This document shows positions 17,639 through 28,307 of a stretch of DNA of 64,000 bases, piece after piece. Each line of letters begins with the position of its first letter. Positions within the stretch are counted from its first letter, which is position 1. A model generated the notes under the pieces. The model worked only from the letters and a program-made list of their open reading frames with translations. It was not told the DNA's origin and ran no database searches. This DNA is from Granulicoccus phenolivorans DSM 17626 = NBRC 107789 = JCM 15570 (lineage in GTDB: Bacteria > Actinomycetota > Actinomycetes > Propionibacteriales > Propionibacteriaceae). The position numbers were made by a program, and so were the translations under genes. The stretch is from assembly GCF_000423085.1 (NCBI RefSeq), contig NZ_AUHH01000016.1, positions 1 through 64,000 of the forward strand, read 5' to 3'.

Positions 17639-18556
17639 ATGACCCCCCGGACCCTTGTTTTCGTCGGCCCCACCGCGAGCGGCAAGACCGCGCTGGCGAT
17701 CCAGGTCGCCGAGGCGCTGGCCGAAACGGGGCAGCCGGCCGAGATCGTGAACGCCGATTCGATGCTGGTCTACCGGGGGATGGATATCGGTACCGCCAAG
17801 CCGAGTCCGGCCGAGCGGGCCCGCGTACGCCACCACCTGATCGACATCCTCGAGATCACCGAGACGGCCACGGTCGCTCACTTCCAGGACCTGGCGCGAG
17901 CGGCGATCGCGGACTGCCACCGGCGGGGAGTGCTGCCGATCCTGGTCGGCGGGTCGGCGCTGTACACCCGGGCCATCGTCGACCGGTTCGAGTTTCCCGG
18001 CACCGATCCCCAGGTCCGGGCGTACTGGGAGGCGGAACTGGAGCGCCGGGGCAGCGCCGAGCTGTATCGCGAACTCCAGCGGCAATCGCCGGCGGCGGCC
18101 GCGGAGATGCTGCCGGCCAACGGCCGCCGGATCGTGCGCGCCCTGGAGGTGATCCAGCTGACCGGACGCTGGGTGCCCACCCTGCCGTCGTGGGAGTACG
18201 CCCTCCCCGGCGTGGTGCAGATCGGACTGGCGCTGGACCGGGAACTGATGGACCGGCGGATCGCCGAGCGGGTGGACCGGATGTGGGCGGCGGGCCTGGT
18301 CGAGGAGGTCCGGGGCCTGGTCGCGCGGGGGTTGCGCGAGGGGCGGACCGCCTCCCGGGCCCTGGGCTACCGGCAGGTACTGGACTTCCTGGACGGCGGC
18401 TGCACCGAGGAGCAGGCCCGGGAGGCGACGGTGGCCGGGACCCGGCGCTTCGCCCGCAAGCAACTCGGCTGGTACCGCCGCGACGACCGGATCCACTGGC
18501 TCACCGCCGGACACCCGGACAATTGCGCCCGGGTGTTGCGTCTGCTGGGAGAATGA
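17639..18556 (+). CDS. miaA: tRNA dimethylallyltransferase MiaA
   Basis: A 305-residue enzyme that transfers a dimethylallyl group to A37 of tRNAs reading UNN codons, making the substrate for MiaB. The P-loop is GPTASGKTALA near residue 9. NADSMLVYRGMDIGTAKP is the substrate-binding motif, and LVGGSALYTRAIVD follows. ATG 17639 lies 6 nt after CACACT (17627-17632), a weak -10. It is followed 4 nt later by dapF, so the two are probably co-transcribed. Confidence 0.94.
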   Translation: MTPRTLVFVGPTASGKTALAIQVAEALAETGQPAEIVNADSMLVYRGMDIGTAKPSPAERARVRHHLIDILEITETATVAHFQDLARAAIADCHRRGVLPILVGGSALYTRAIVDRFEFPGTDPQVRAYWEAELERRGSAELYRELQRQSPAAAAEMLPANGRRIVRALEVIQLTGRWVPTLPSWEYALPGVVQIGLALDRELMDRRIAERVDRMWAAGLVEEVRGLVARGLREGRTASRALGYRQVLDFLDGGCTEEQAREATVAGTRRFARKQLGWYRRDDRIHWLTAGHPDNCARVLRLLGE

Positions 18557-18560
18557 CCCC

Positions 18561-19361
18561 ATGCGCAGATGGTCGTTCGCCAAGGGACACGGCACCGAGA
18601 ATGATTTCGTCATCCTGCTGGATCGCGACAACCTGGTGAATCCCACCGCCGAGGAAGTGCGCTTTCTGTGTGATCGGCGTGCCGGAATCGGCGGGGACGG
18701 TCTGCTGCGGGTGGCCTACGACACCCCCGAGTTCCCCGGTCAGTGGTTCATGGACTACCGCAACGCCGACGGCTCGATCGCCGAGATGTGCGGCAACGGG
18801 GTCCGGGTGTTCACCCTGTTCCTGCACGAGGAGGGCCTGGTCGACCGGTCGGAGTTCGCCATCGGCACCCGGGCCGGACAGCGTACGGTCACCCTGCTGC
18901 CCGACGGTCGGATCCGGGTCGGCATGGGCGTACCGACCGTCGACTCCGAACCGACCCCGGTGCGGCTGGGGGAGCGGTCCTGGGCCGCGGTCGGCGTCGA
19001 CGTCGGCAACCCGCATGCGGTCTGCAACGTGGCCTCGGTCGCCGAGCTGAACCTCGTGCAGGGTCCCGAATACTCCGCCGAGCGCTTCCCCGAGGGGGTC
19101 AACGTGGAGTTCATCGAACGCGTCGGGGAGCACCATTTGCGGATGCGGGTGTTCGAGCGCGGCGTGGGGGAGACCCGGTCCTGCGGTACCGGCACCGTGG
19201 CCGCCGCTGCCGTGGCCGCGCACCAGGCCGGCGGGACCGACGAGCGGCCCTGGCGCATCGATGTGCCCGGGGGCACCGTCGAGATCGAGTTCGGCGCCGA
19301 TCAGGCGTACCTGACCGGTCCGGCCGTGATCGTGGCGCGCGGCGAGGTGCTGGTGCCCTGA
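18561..19361 (+). CDS. dapF: Diaminopimelate epimerase
   Basis: A 266-residue PLP-independent epimerase that converts LL- to meso-diaminopimelate, the last common step toward lysine and peptidoglycan. The two catalytic cysteines are in EMCGNG (Cys77) and RSCGTGT (Cys208). The N-terminal KGHGTENDFVIL is typical. It starts 4 nt after the miaA stop. The downstream hflX probably has its own promoter. Confidence 0.95.
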   Translation: MRRWSFAKGHGTENDFVILLDRDNLVNPTAEEVRFLCDRRAGIGGDGLLRVAYDTPEFPGQWFMDYRNADGSIAEMCGNGVRVFTLFLHEEGLVDRSEFAIGTRAGQRTVTLLPDGRIRVGMGVPTVDSEPTPVRLGERSWAAVGVDVGNPHAVCNVASVAELNLVQGPEYSAERFPEGVNVEFIERVGEHHLRMRVFERGVGETRSCGTGTVAAAAVAAHQAGGTDERPWRIDVPGGTVEIEFGADQAYLTGPAVIVARGEVLVP

Positions 19362-19415
19362 ACAGTTCGGAAATCGCTCGCCGCCCTCGGGCCGTCGTGG
19401 AATGCTTGAGGGATC

Positions 19416-20906
19416 ATGAGTGTTGCTGATCGATTTCCCGACTTCCCCGACGATGTCGAGGACCCGGCCGATTCCGCCGACCCGACGCAGGAGCCCGACG
19501 TCTCCCTCGAGGACCCCGAGGTGCTCGACTTCGACGGGGACCAGCAGGATCTGGCCGACCGGCTCTCCCTGCGTCGCGTCGCGGGCATGTCGACCCAGCT
19601 GGCCGACATCTCCGAGGTGGAGTACCGCGACCTGCAACTGGAGCGCGTCGTGCTGGTCGGGGTCTGGACCAGTGGGTCCCAGGCCGACGCCGACAACTCG
19701 ATGACGGAGTTGAAGCAACTCGCCGAGACCGCCGGCTCGGAGGTCCTCGACGGTCTGGTCCAGCGCCGGACCCATCCGGATCCGGCCACCTTCATCGGTC
19801 GCGGCAAGGTGGATGAGGTACGCGAGGTGGTGGTGGCCACCGGCGCCGACACCGTGATCTGCGACGGTGAGTTGACCGCCGCCCAGTTGCGCAACCTGGA
19901 GGACCGGATCAAGGTCAAGGTCATCGACCGGACCATGCTGATCCTGGACATCTTCGCGCAGCACGCCAAGAGCGTGGAGGGCAAGGCCCAGGTCGAACTC
20001 GCCCAGTTGAACTACCTGAAGCAGCGCCTGCGTGGCTGGGGCGGAAACCTGTCCCGGCAGGCCGGTGGCCGGGCCGCCGGGGGCGCGGGGATCGGCGGGC
20101 GTGGTCCCGGCGAGACCAAGATCGAGACCGATCGCCGCCGGATCAATCACCGGATCTCCCAACTGCGCAGCCGGATCCGGGACATGGAATCCACCCGGTT
20201 GACCAAGCGCACCGAGCGACTGCGGCACCGGATCCCCTCGATCGCGATCGTCGGGTACACCAACGCCGGCAAATCCTCCCTGCTGAACCGCCTCACCGGA
20301 GCCGGGGTGCTGGTGGAGGACGCCCTGTTCGCCACCCTGGATCCGACCACCCGGCGCACCGAAACCGCCGACGGGCGGATCTTCACCCTCACCGACACCG
20401 TGGGCTTCGTCCGGCACCTCCCGCACGATCTGGTGGCAGCCTTCGCCTCCACGCTCGAGGAGTCCGCGGACGCCGACCTGCTGCTGCATGTGGTGGACGC
20501 CGCCGACCCGGATCCGGTCGGGCAGATCCGGGCGGTCCGCGACGTGCTCAACGACATCGACGCCGGCGGCGTACCGGAGCAGTTGGTGTTCAACAAGATC
20601 GACCGGCTGGATCCGGCACACGCCGGGGAGATCCTGCAGACCCTGCGGACCAACTATCCCGAGGCGCTGTTCGTCTCCGCGCGCACCGGCGAGGGGATCG
20701 CGCAGCTGCGCGCCCGGCTGGAGGAGCGGCTCCCGCGACCGGAGGTCGAGATCCGGGCCCTGGTCCCGTACGCCCGCGGCGACCTGCTCGACGCGATCCA
20801 CCGCGCCGGGGAGTTCATCACCCAGGAGCACACCGCCGACGGGACCCGGGTCGTTGCCCGGGTGTATCCCGAGCTTGCGGCCGAATTCGAACCGTACGCC
20901 GAATAG
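19416..20906 (+). CDS. hflX: GTPase HflX
   Basis: A 496-residue ribosome-associated GTPase, known to split stalled 70S ribosomes under stress. It has an acidic N-terminal extension (residues 1-50), the HflX domain with FIGRGKVDEV, a glycine-rich loop (GGAGIGGRGPGETKIETDRR) and the G domain: G1 GYTNAGKSSLLN, G3 DTVGF and G4 NKID. A short C-terminal domain follows. ATG 19416 lies 9 nt after AATGCT (19401-19406), which may be its -10. GAGGG overlaps the spacer, so initiation may be leaderless or weakly ribosome-site driven. Confidence 0.94.
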   Translation: MSVADRFPDFPDDVEDPADSADPTQEPDVSLEDPEVLDFDGDQQDLADRLSLRRVAGMSTQLADISEVEYRDLQLERVVLVGVWTSGSQADADNSMTELKQLAETAGSEVLDGLVQRRTHPDPATFIGRGKVDEVREVVVATGADTVICDGELTAAQLRNLEDRIKVKVIDRTMLILDIFAQHAKSVEGKAQVELAQLNYLKQRLRGWGGNLSRQAGGRAAGGAGIGGRGPGETKIETDRRRINHRISQLRSRIRDMESTRLTKRTERLRHRIPSIAIVGYTNAGKSSLLNRLTGAGVLVEDALFATLDPTTRRTETADGRIFTLTDTVGFVRHLPHDLVAAFASTLEESADADLLLHVVDAADPDPVGQIRAVRDVLNDIDAGGVPEQLVFNKIDRLDPAHAGEILQTLRTNYPEALFVSARTGEGIAQLRARLEERLPRPEVEIRALVPYARGDLLDAIHRAGEFITQEHTADGTRVVARVYPELAAEFEPYAE

Positions 20907-20915
20907 CCCCGCGCG

Positions 20916-20932
20916 GCCCCAATTCTGGGGGC
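20916..20932 (+). terminator. Short hairpin after hflX
   Basis: GCCCC (20916-20920) and GGGGC (20928-20932) can pair around a 7-nt loop 10 nt after the hflX stop. It is short, so it would be a weak terminator. Confidence 0.35.
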
Positions 20933-20945
20933 AGCCATCCGCGAA

Positions 20946-23224
<2,279 letters not shown>

Positions 23225-23241
23225 GCGGCTAAGGTGTGCCG

Positions 23242-25272
23242 GTGACCAGCCTGCCCAGCCATCGTGACGTCCTTGCGGCAGCGATCGCCGAGATCGGCGG
23301 GAGTCCGCGCGAGGGGCAGCAGCAGATGGCCGACGCCGTGGCCACCGCGATGGACACCGGTCAGCACCAGCTGATCCAGGCCGGCACCGGCACCGGCAAG
23401 TCCCTGGGCTACCTGGCCCCGGCGCTGATCCGGGCGGTCCAGCACCCGCAGGAGCGCATCGTGGTCGCCACCGCGACCCTGGCGCTGCAGGCCCAGCTGG
23501 CGCACAAGGACATCCCGGCGGCCCTGGATGCGGTCGAGGAGGTCACCGGGCAGCGGCCCCGGGCCGAGATCCTCAAGGGTCGCAGCAACTACGCCTGTCT
23601 GCTCCGGATCCGCGACCAGGTGGCCGAGCAGGAGACGTTGTGGGGGCCGGCGCCGGCGCAGCCGGCCGCACCCGCTGCCGCGACCGGGGCGGGGGAGGCG
23701 GATTCGGCCCTCGGAGCGGAGGTACTGGCGCTGCGCACGTGGGCGGAGAGCCAGGCGAGCGAGGGCGGCCTCGCCGACCGGGACGACGCCCCGCCGCACG
23801 GGCAACGGGCCTGGAGCCAGGTCTCGGTCCCGGTCCGCGAATGCCTGGGGGCCCAGCGGTGCCCCTACGGGCAGGAATGCTTCGTGGAGGCGTCGCGGGA
23901 CCGGGCGCGGCTGGCGGATCTGGTGGTCACCAATCATGCGCTGCTCGCGATCGACGCGATGCACGGTCACACCGCGCTGCCCGAGCACGACACCGTGATC
24001 ATCGACGAGGCCCATGAGCTGATCTCGCGGGTCACCGGAGCCGCCTCGGCCGAGTTGTCGCCGATGATGGTGGAGCGGGTCGCCCGGCGGGCGATGGGCT
24101 GGCTCGAGGACGATGTCGCGCTGGACTTTCTCGAGGCCGGCGACGTGCTCCGGGTGGCCCTGGACAACGCGCCGCTGGCCCGGGTCACCGAGCACGATTC
24201 CGAGCCGGTACGCGCCTTCGAACAGCTCCGCGACATCGCCCGGCGCGCGGTGACGGGACTCAGCGACAAGGTGCACAAGGACGAGGACCCCGAACGGCGG
24301 CAGGCCGGGGCCGCGGTCCAGGAGATCTTCGATGTCGCCGAACGCCTCGCCGGGCTGGCGGACCTGGACGTGGTCTACATCGCCGAACGCGAACGCGCCG
24401 GGCGTGAGGTGCGGGTCTCGCCGTTGAGCGTGGCCGGCCTGATGCGCGAACACGTGCTCGGCAACGCGACCACCGTGCTCACCTCCGCCACGTTGCAGTT
24501 GGGTGGGGACTTCGGCGCGGTGGCCGGCTCGGTCGGGCTGCGCCGCGACGAGCAGGCCGACCGGGCGCCGCAGGAACGGGTCGAGCCGGGCGCGGTGAGC
24601 TGGCGGGGTCTGGATGTCGGTTCCCCGTTCGACTACGGCAAGCAGGGCATCTGCTATGTCGCCCGGCACCTGCCGCCGCCGGGTCGCGACGGCATCGCGG
24701 CGGCCACCCTGGCCGAGATCACCGAGCTCGTCTCGGCCGCGGGCGGGCGTACGCTCGGCCTGTTCGCCTCCCAGCGCTCGGCCCAGGCGGCTGCCGAGCA
24801 CGTCCGCGCGGAACTGCCGGAGCTCAGCGTGCTGTGCCAGGGCGAGGCCCAACTTCCCGAACTGACCAAGCGCTTCATCGCCGAGCCGAGCACCAGCCTG
24901 TTCGGGACGCTATCGCTGTGGCAGGGCGTGGACGTGCCGGGGGAGACCTGCCAACTGGTGATCATCGACAAGATTCCCTTCCCGCGTCCCGACGACCCGC
25001 TGCTGCAGGCCCGGCAGCAGGCGGTGGCCGAAGCCGGCGGCAACGGCTTCATGAGCGTCGCGGCGACCCATGCCGCGCTGCTGCTGGCCCAGGGAGCCGG
25101 CCGGCTGATCCGCCGGCACACCGACCGGGGCGTGGTCGCAGTGCTGGATCCGCGCCTGGTCACCGCCCGGTACGGCGGATTCCTGCGGGCCTCGATGCCC
25201 GCCATGTGGATGACCACCGACCATGCGGTGGCGATCTCGGCGTTGCGCCGGCTGATCGGCGCGGTCGGCTGA
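23242..25272 (+). CDS. dinG: DinG-family ATP-dependent DNA helicase
   Basis: A 676-residue superfamily-2 helicase of the XPD/DinG type. Walker A is AGTGTGKS near residue 50, followed by a DEAHEL box. Four cysteines suited to a 4Fe-4S cluster are Cys119, Cys201, Cys207 and Cys213, so the iron-sulfur domain is intact. Such helicases unwind 5'-3' and act on R-loops and repair structures. GTG 23242 was chosen because TAAGGT (23230-23235) lies 6 nt before it, predicting a leaderless message; GTG 23236 is an alternative. No LexA box precedes it, although the gene faces lexA. Confidence 0.9.
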   Translation: MTSLPSHRDVLAAAIAEIGGSPREGQQQMADAVATAMDTGQHQLIQAGTGTGKSLGYLAPALIRAVQHPQERIVVATATLALQAQLAHKDIPAALDAVEEVTGQRPRAEILKGRSNYACLLRIRDQVAEQETLWGPAPAQPAAPAAATGAGEADSALGAEVLALRTWAESQASEGGLADRDDAPPHGQRAWSQVSVPVRECLGAQRCPYGQECFVEASRDRARLADLVVTNHALLAIDAMHGHTALPEHDTVIIDEAHELISRVTGAASAELSPMMVERVARRAMGWLEDDVALDFLEAGDVLRVALDNAPLARVTEHDSEPVRAFEQLRDIARRAVTGLSDKVHKDEDPERRQAGAAVQEIFDVAERLAGLADLDVVYIAERERAGREVRVSPLSVAGLMREHVLGNATTVLTSATLQLGGDFGAVAGSVGLRRDEQADRAPQERVEPGAVSWRGLDVGSPFDYGKQGICYVARHLPPPGRDGIAAATLAEITELVSAAGGRTLGLFASQRSAQAAAEHVRAELPELSVLCQGEAQLPELTKRFIAEPSTSLFGTLSLWQGVDVPGETCQLVIIDKIPFPRPDDPLLQARQQAVAEAGGNGFMSVAATHAALLLAQGAGRLIRRHTDRGVVAVLDPRLVTARYGGFLRASMPAMWMTTDHAVAISALRRLIGAVG

Positions 25273-25329
25273 CCCACTCGGGCGTCCCCGCGGGGCGTGC
25301 CCAGCTCATGGACCGGGCCGCCGACCCGT

Positions 25330-26184
25330 TCAGATCCGCCGCAGAACCGTGACGACCTTGCCCAGGATGCGGGCGTCGTTGCCGTCGATCGGGTCGTAGT
25401 TCGGGTTGTGCGGGAGCAACCACACCTGCCCCGCGGTGCGCTTGAAGGTCTTGACCGTCGCTTCGTCGTCCAACAGGGCGGCCACGATGTCGCCGTTCTC
25501 GGCATCGGGCTGCTGGCGGACCACGACCCAGTCGCCGTCGCAGATGGCTGCCTCGATCATCGAGTCGCCGCGCACCTCGAGCAGGAACAGGGTCCCCTCG
25601 CCGACCAACTGCTTGGGCAGCGCGAAGACGTCCTCCACCTGCTGCTCGGCCAGAATCGGCCCACCGGCGGCGATCCGACCCAGCACCGGGACATGCACCG
25701 GCGCGGGCAACCGCTCCGCGTCGTCGCTGGGCAACGGGCTGTCCGCAGCGGTCGCGGTATGGGTGCTGTCGGGCAGCAGGACCTCCAGGGCGCGCGGACG
25801 GTTCGGATCCCGTCGCAGGAATCCCTTCTGCTCGAGGACCCGGAGCTGGTGCGCCACCGACGAGGAGGACGCCAGCCCCACGGCCTGGCCCATCTCGCGG
25901 ATGCTGGGCGGGTAGCCCCGGCCCTCGACGCTCTCCCGAACCACCTCCAGAATCCTTCGTTGCCGCGGGGTCAGGCCGCTCGGGTCGGGCGGACCGTCGG
26001 GCAGGGACAGCACCGTGGCCTCTCCGCGGGCGTGCTCGCTGGCCGCGGAGGCGGCCGCCAACTGGGCCGCCACATCTTCCTTGCGGGGTCGACCGCGGCG
26101 GCGGGCAGGTCGGGTCGGGGAATCCTCGGGGGCGGGGTCGCTGGTCGCGGAGGAGGGGGGTGGGGTACCGATCTCATCTGCCAT
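25330..26184 (-). CDS. lexA: SOS repressor LexA
   Basis: A 284-residue repressor of the SOS regulon that self-cleaves on RecA filaments. The winged helix starts at [12 protein letters not shown] (about residue 71). The cleavage bond is Ala173-Gly174 (GRIAAGG), and the catalytic dyad is Ser208 (GDSM) with Lys245 (TVKTF). The N-terminus carries about 65 extra residues including an AT-hook-like RRRGRPRK (28-35). ATG 26184 lies 6 nt after TAGGGT on the minus strand, predicting a leaderless message. A LexA box at 26216-26231 indicates autoregulation. It is divergent from the SOS-boxed membrane gene at 26443. Confidence 0.96.
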   Translation of the reverse strand: MADEIGTPPPSSATSDPAPEDSPTRPARRRGRPRKEDVAAQLAAASAASEHARGEATVLSLPDGPPDPSGLTPRQRRILEVVRESVEGRGYPPSIREMGQAVGLASSSSVAHQLRVLEQKGFLRRDPNRPRALEVLLPDSTHTATAADSPLPSDDAERLPAPVHVPVLGRIAAGGPILAEQQVEDVFALPKQLVGEGTLFLLEVRGDSMIEAAICDGDWVVVRQQPDAENGDIVAALLDDEATVKTFKRTAGQVWLLPHNPNYDPIDGNDARILGKVVTVLRRI

Positions 26185-26190
26185 GGCAAC

Positions 26191-26231
26191 ACCCTAGAGC
26201 CTGCCTCCGACAGATTCAAACATCTGTTCGA
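26191..26231 (-). promoter_or_regulatory. lexA promoter: -10 element and LexA box
   Basis: On the minus strand TAGGGT (26191-26196) is a -10 element 6 nt before the lexA start. TCAAACATCTGTTCGA (26216-26231, as read on the plus strand) matches TCGAAC-N4-GTTCGA with one mismatch and covers the -35 region, so LexA should repress its own gene, probably more weakly than the perfect box at 26380. Confidence 0.85.
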
Positions 26232-26343
26232 CGTGTCGGTCGAGAATTCAGGGGCGGGACGGCGACGTGCAAAAAGTGTCAGTGGCGTGCTGTTGGCTCA
26301 CGGGTGTCGGCAATCCGTCCGGCGACGGACTTGCGATTCGGTC

Positions 26344-26395
26344 TTGCGTTCGATTCGGAAGTTCGGTAGACATGTCGTATCGAACACGCGTTCGA
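26344..26395 (+). promoter_or_regulatory. SOS promoter of the membrane-protein operon with a perfect LexA box
   Basis: TTGCGT (26344-26349) and TAGACA (26367-26372) are spaced by 17 nt. A perfect 16-bp palindromic LexA box, TCGAACACGCGTTCGA (26380-26395), overlaps the expected start of transcription. Its core is identical to the recA box. The start codon of the first gene is 48 nt downstream, so this operon has a leader and a good ribosome site. Confidence 0.85.
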
Positions 26396-26442
26396 TCCGG
26401 CGGTGGCTCCGGTCACGGTCCACGAACACCCAGGAGGATTCC

Positions 26443-26886
26443 ATGAGCGCAGTACTGACCAGCAGGCCGATCGTCCGCACCGACGTGGCTGTTGTGGGGT
26501 CGTGCACCGGGCGGGACCGGCGGTCCCGGGAGCTGCGTCCGGTCCGAGACGCACGGGTGACCCGGGAGCTGCGGGCGACCCGCGCCTCCGCCGACCCGGT
26601 CCGCCGGAGCTCGGCTCCGCGGGTGGCCACGGCCGCGGCCGGGTGTCGGGTGCAGCGCCCGGTGCGTCCGGTGGCCGTGGCGGCGGAGGCCGCCGGCCCC
26701 TCGGAGTTGTCGCTGAAGCTGATCCTGGGCACCTTCGCGCTGCTGGTGATCGTCGGGGTCTTCTGTGTGGTCTCGACCGCGCTGCAGGTGACTGCCGACC
26801 CGGGGGAGCAGGGTGCCCCCGCGCTCGGTGCGGGGACTGCGCCCGTGGCCGGCGTGATTGCCGGCGCGGGCACAATGGCAGGGTGA
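26443..26886 (+). CDS. SOS-controlled Arg-rich single-pass membrane protein
   Basis: A 147-residue protein I do not recognise as a named family. Residues 1-80 are predicted disordered and very Arg-rich (about 18 Arg, e.g. RDRRSRELRPVRDAR). One membrane helix follows (about 91-114, LKLILGTFALLVIVGVF...), then a short Gly/Ala tail of about 33 residues. ATG 26443 has AGGAGGA (26432-26438) upstream. It is divergent from lexA behind a perfect LexA box, where mycobacteria encode ChiZ (Rv2719c), an SOS-induced division suppressor with a similar disordered basic N-terminus and TM helix plus LysM. LysM is absent here. An SOS cell-division inhibitor is an inference from position and topology. Confidence 0.75.
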   Translation: MSAVLTSRPIVRTDVAVVGSCTGRDRRSRELRPVRDARVTRELRATRASADPVRRSSAPRVATAAAGCRVQRPVRPVAVAAEAAGPSELSLKLILGTFALLVIVGVFCVVSTALQVTADPGEQGAPALGAGTAPVAGVIAGAGTMAG

Positions 26887-27311
26887 CCCCTGCGCCCGAT
26901 CCCACCGCGGTGGCCCTGACCCGCGGACTGGCGCGGCTGGGGTGGTTGAGCCTGTTCGGGGGCACCTGTGTGCTGGCAGGCGGGGTCTATGCGGTGACCG
27001 GCCACGGGATTCCGTGCCCGGTGCTGCATCTGACCGGGCTGTTGTGCCCGGTCTGCGGTTCGTCCCGGATGGGGGTTGCGCTGCTCCACGGTGATGTGGC
27101 GGCGGCCTGGGCGTGGAACCCCTTCATGCTGCTGCTCGCCGCGGCGTTGGCGGCGCTGTACGGGTGGACCCTGATCCGCGTGCTGCAGCGGCGCCCCGCG
27201 AATCTCCCCGGAGTGCTGGGAGAGCTCGATCGTCGGCCGACCTGGCAGGTCCTCCTCGGCGTGGTCCTGATCGGTGTCGTGTTCGCCGTCGGGCGCAACC
27301 TGCTGCGCTGA
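26883..27311 (+). CDS. DUF2752 membrane protein, coupled to the SOS membrane gene
   Basis: A 142-residue protein with three likely membrane helices. It carries the DUF2752 signature CPVCGSSRM (about residues 58-66) followed by LLHGDVAAAWAWNPF. The biochemical role of the family is unknown. Its GTG overlaps the preceding stop as GTGA, so it is translated together with the Arg-rich protein from the LexA-controlled promoter. DUF2752 genes occur in many contexts; an SOS operon would be a new one as far as I know. Confidence 0.82.
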   Translation: MTPAPDPTAVALTRGLARLGWLSLFGGTCVLAGGVYAVTGHGIPCPVLHLTGLLCPVCGSSRMGVALLHGDVAAAWAWNPFMLLLAAALAALYGWTLIRVLQRRPANLPGVLGELDRRPTWQVLLGVVLIGVVFAVGRNLLR

Positions 27312-27703
27312 GTGGGCGCCACCGCGGCGGACCCGGTTCGGCCGCCCCCGGCCGCGGTGAATCCCTGCGGTAGTCGGGCCGCGCCCCTGGATGGCCCGGG
27401 GGGCCTGCTGTGCCCGAGTGAACGCCGGCGGCGCCGGCGAACTGCTGCCCCGGTCCCGGCGGGTCGGGCCGTGGTCCCCGCAAAGTCAGGGCAGGGGTCG
27501 GTTCGGCCGCGCCCGGTGTGCCTCTTGATCTTGTGGTTGCAGAGTCCTAAGCTACCCATATCTAGTAGTTACACCTATGTGTTTCATCCACAGGTTGTGG
27601 TCACTCATCAACAGGATGTGCACAGGCCGATCACAGGGTTATCCCCAGAATTGCCCACACTCGCCGGGCGGATCGGCCTCGGACAGGCTCGAAGGAGGGG
27701 TTT
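27312..27703 (+). promoter_or_regulatory. Long nrdR upstream region with NrdR-like and DnaA-like sites
   Basis: No gene is visible in these 392 bp. The first part is GC-rich and holds a terminator hairpin. The part from about 27535 onward is AT-richer. It holds a CCATATCTAG core (27556-27565) resembling the centre of an NrdR box and an ACAC-N4-GTGT inverted repeat (27571-27582). It also holds DnaA-box-like words TCATCCACA (27584-27592) and TTATCCCCA (27639-27647), each one base from TTATCCACA. Autoregulation of nrdRJ by NrdR is expected; a DnaA link is speculative. Confidence 0.5.
27320..27359 (+). terminator. Terminator of the SOS membrane operon
   Basis: CACCGCGGC (27320-27328) pairs with GCCGCGGTG (27351-27359); the 22-nt interior can pair further. 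It begins 9 nt after the DUF2752 stop. Confidence 0.65.
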
Positions 27704-28249
27704 ATGCACTGCCCGTACTGCCGTCACGCCGACTCCCGGGTCCTCGACTCCCGCGCGGTGGAGGACGGCTGCGCGATCCGTCGGCGGCGGCAATGCCTCG
27801 CCTGCGAGCGCCGGTTCACCACCGTCGAGCAGATCCAGTTGATGGTCGTCAAGCGTTCCGGAGTGGCCGAGCCGTTCAATCGCGACAAGGTGATCAACGG
27901 CGTACGCAAGGCCTGCAAGGGTCGCCCGGTCACCGAGGAGCAGTTGGCTCGGCTCGGGCAGATCGTGGAAGCCGACCTGCGTGCCTCCGGGATGTCCGAG
28001 ATCCCCGCCGACGAGATCGGGGTGGTCATCCTCGGGCCGCTGCGGGAACTCGACCAGGTGGCGTACCTGCGCTTCGCCAGTGTCTATCGCCAGTTCGAGT
28101 CGGTCGAGGACTTCGAATCCGAGATTCGCACCCTGCGGGAGAATCCGCACCACCTCAGTGAACAAGCTCCGCTGATCACGCTGCCGCGGCCACGTCCGGC
28201 CGGTCGGAACGCAGCGAAGAACCCCAGAGCCACCACGTCGCAGGCCTGA
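27704..28249 (+). CDS. nrdR: Ribonucleotide reductase repressor NrdR
   Basis: A 181-residue repressor of ribonucleotide reductase genes that senses ATP/dATP. The N-terminal zinc ribbon has cysteine pairs CPYC and CLAC. It is followed by [15 protein letters not shown] and an ATP-cone domain ([16 protein letters not shown], about residues 48-135). The C-terminal 35 residues are an extra tail rich in Pro, Arg and Ala. AAGGAGGGG (27692-27700) precedes ATG 27704. It lies 58 nt upstream of its probable target, nrdJ. Confidence 0.94.
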   Translation: MHCPYCRHADSRVLDSRAVEDGCAIRRRRQCLACERRFTTVEQIQLMVVKRSGVAEPFNRDKVINGVRKACKGRPVTEEQLARLGQIVEADLRASGMSEIPADEIGVVILGPLRELDQVAYLRFASVYRQFESVEDFESEIRTLRENPHHLSEQAPLITLPRPRPAGRNAAKNPRATTSQA

Positions 28250-28307
28250 CCGCCGGGCGCATCACCCCATTCACCCGCCAACTATCAGCAGATCGGAAGG
28301 CCCCGTC

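Noticed and set aside
25279-25302. Terminator between dinG and lexA
   Set aside because: Only a small palindrome CCCCGCGGGG without a loop is present; no convincing stem-loop could be drawn.
27584-27659. DnaA-box cluster as a replication origin
   Set aside because: Only two near-matches are present and dnaA, dnaN, rpmH and gyrB-type oriC neighbours are absent, so an origin is not supported.
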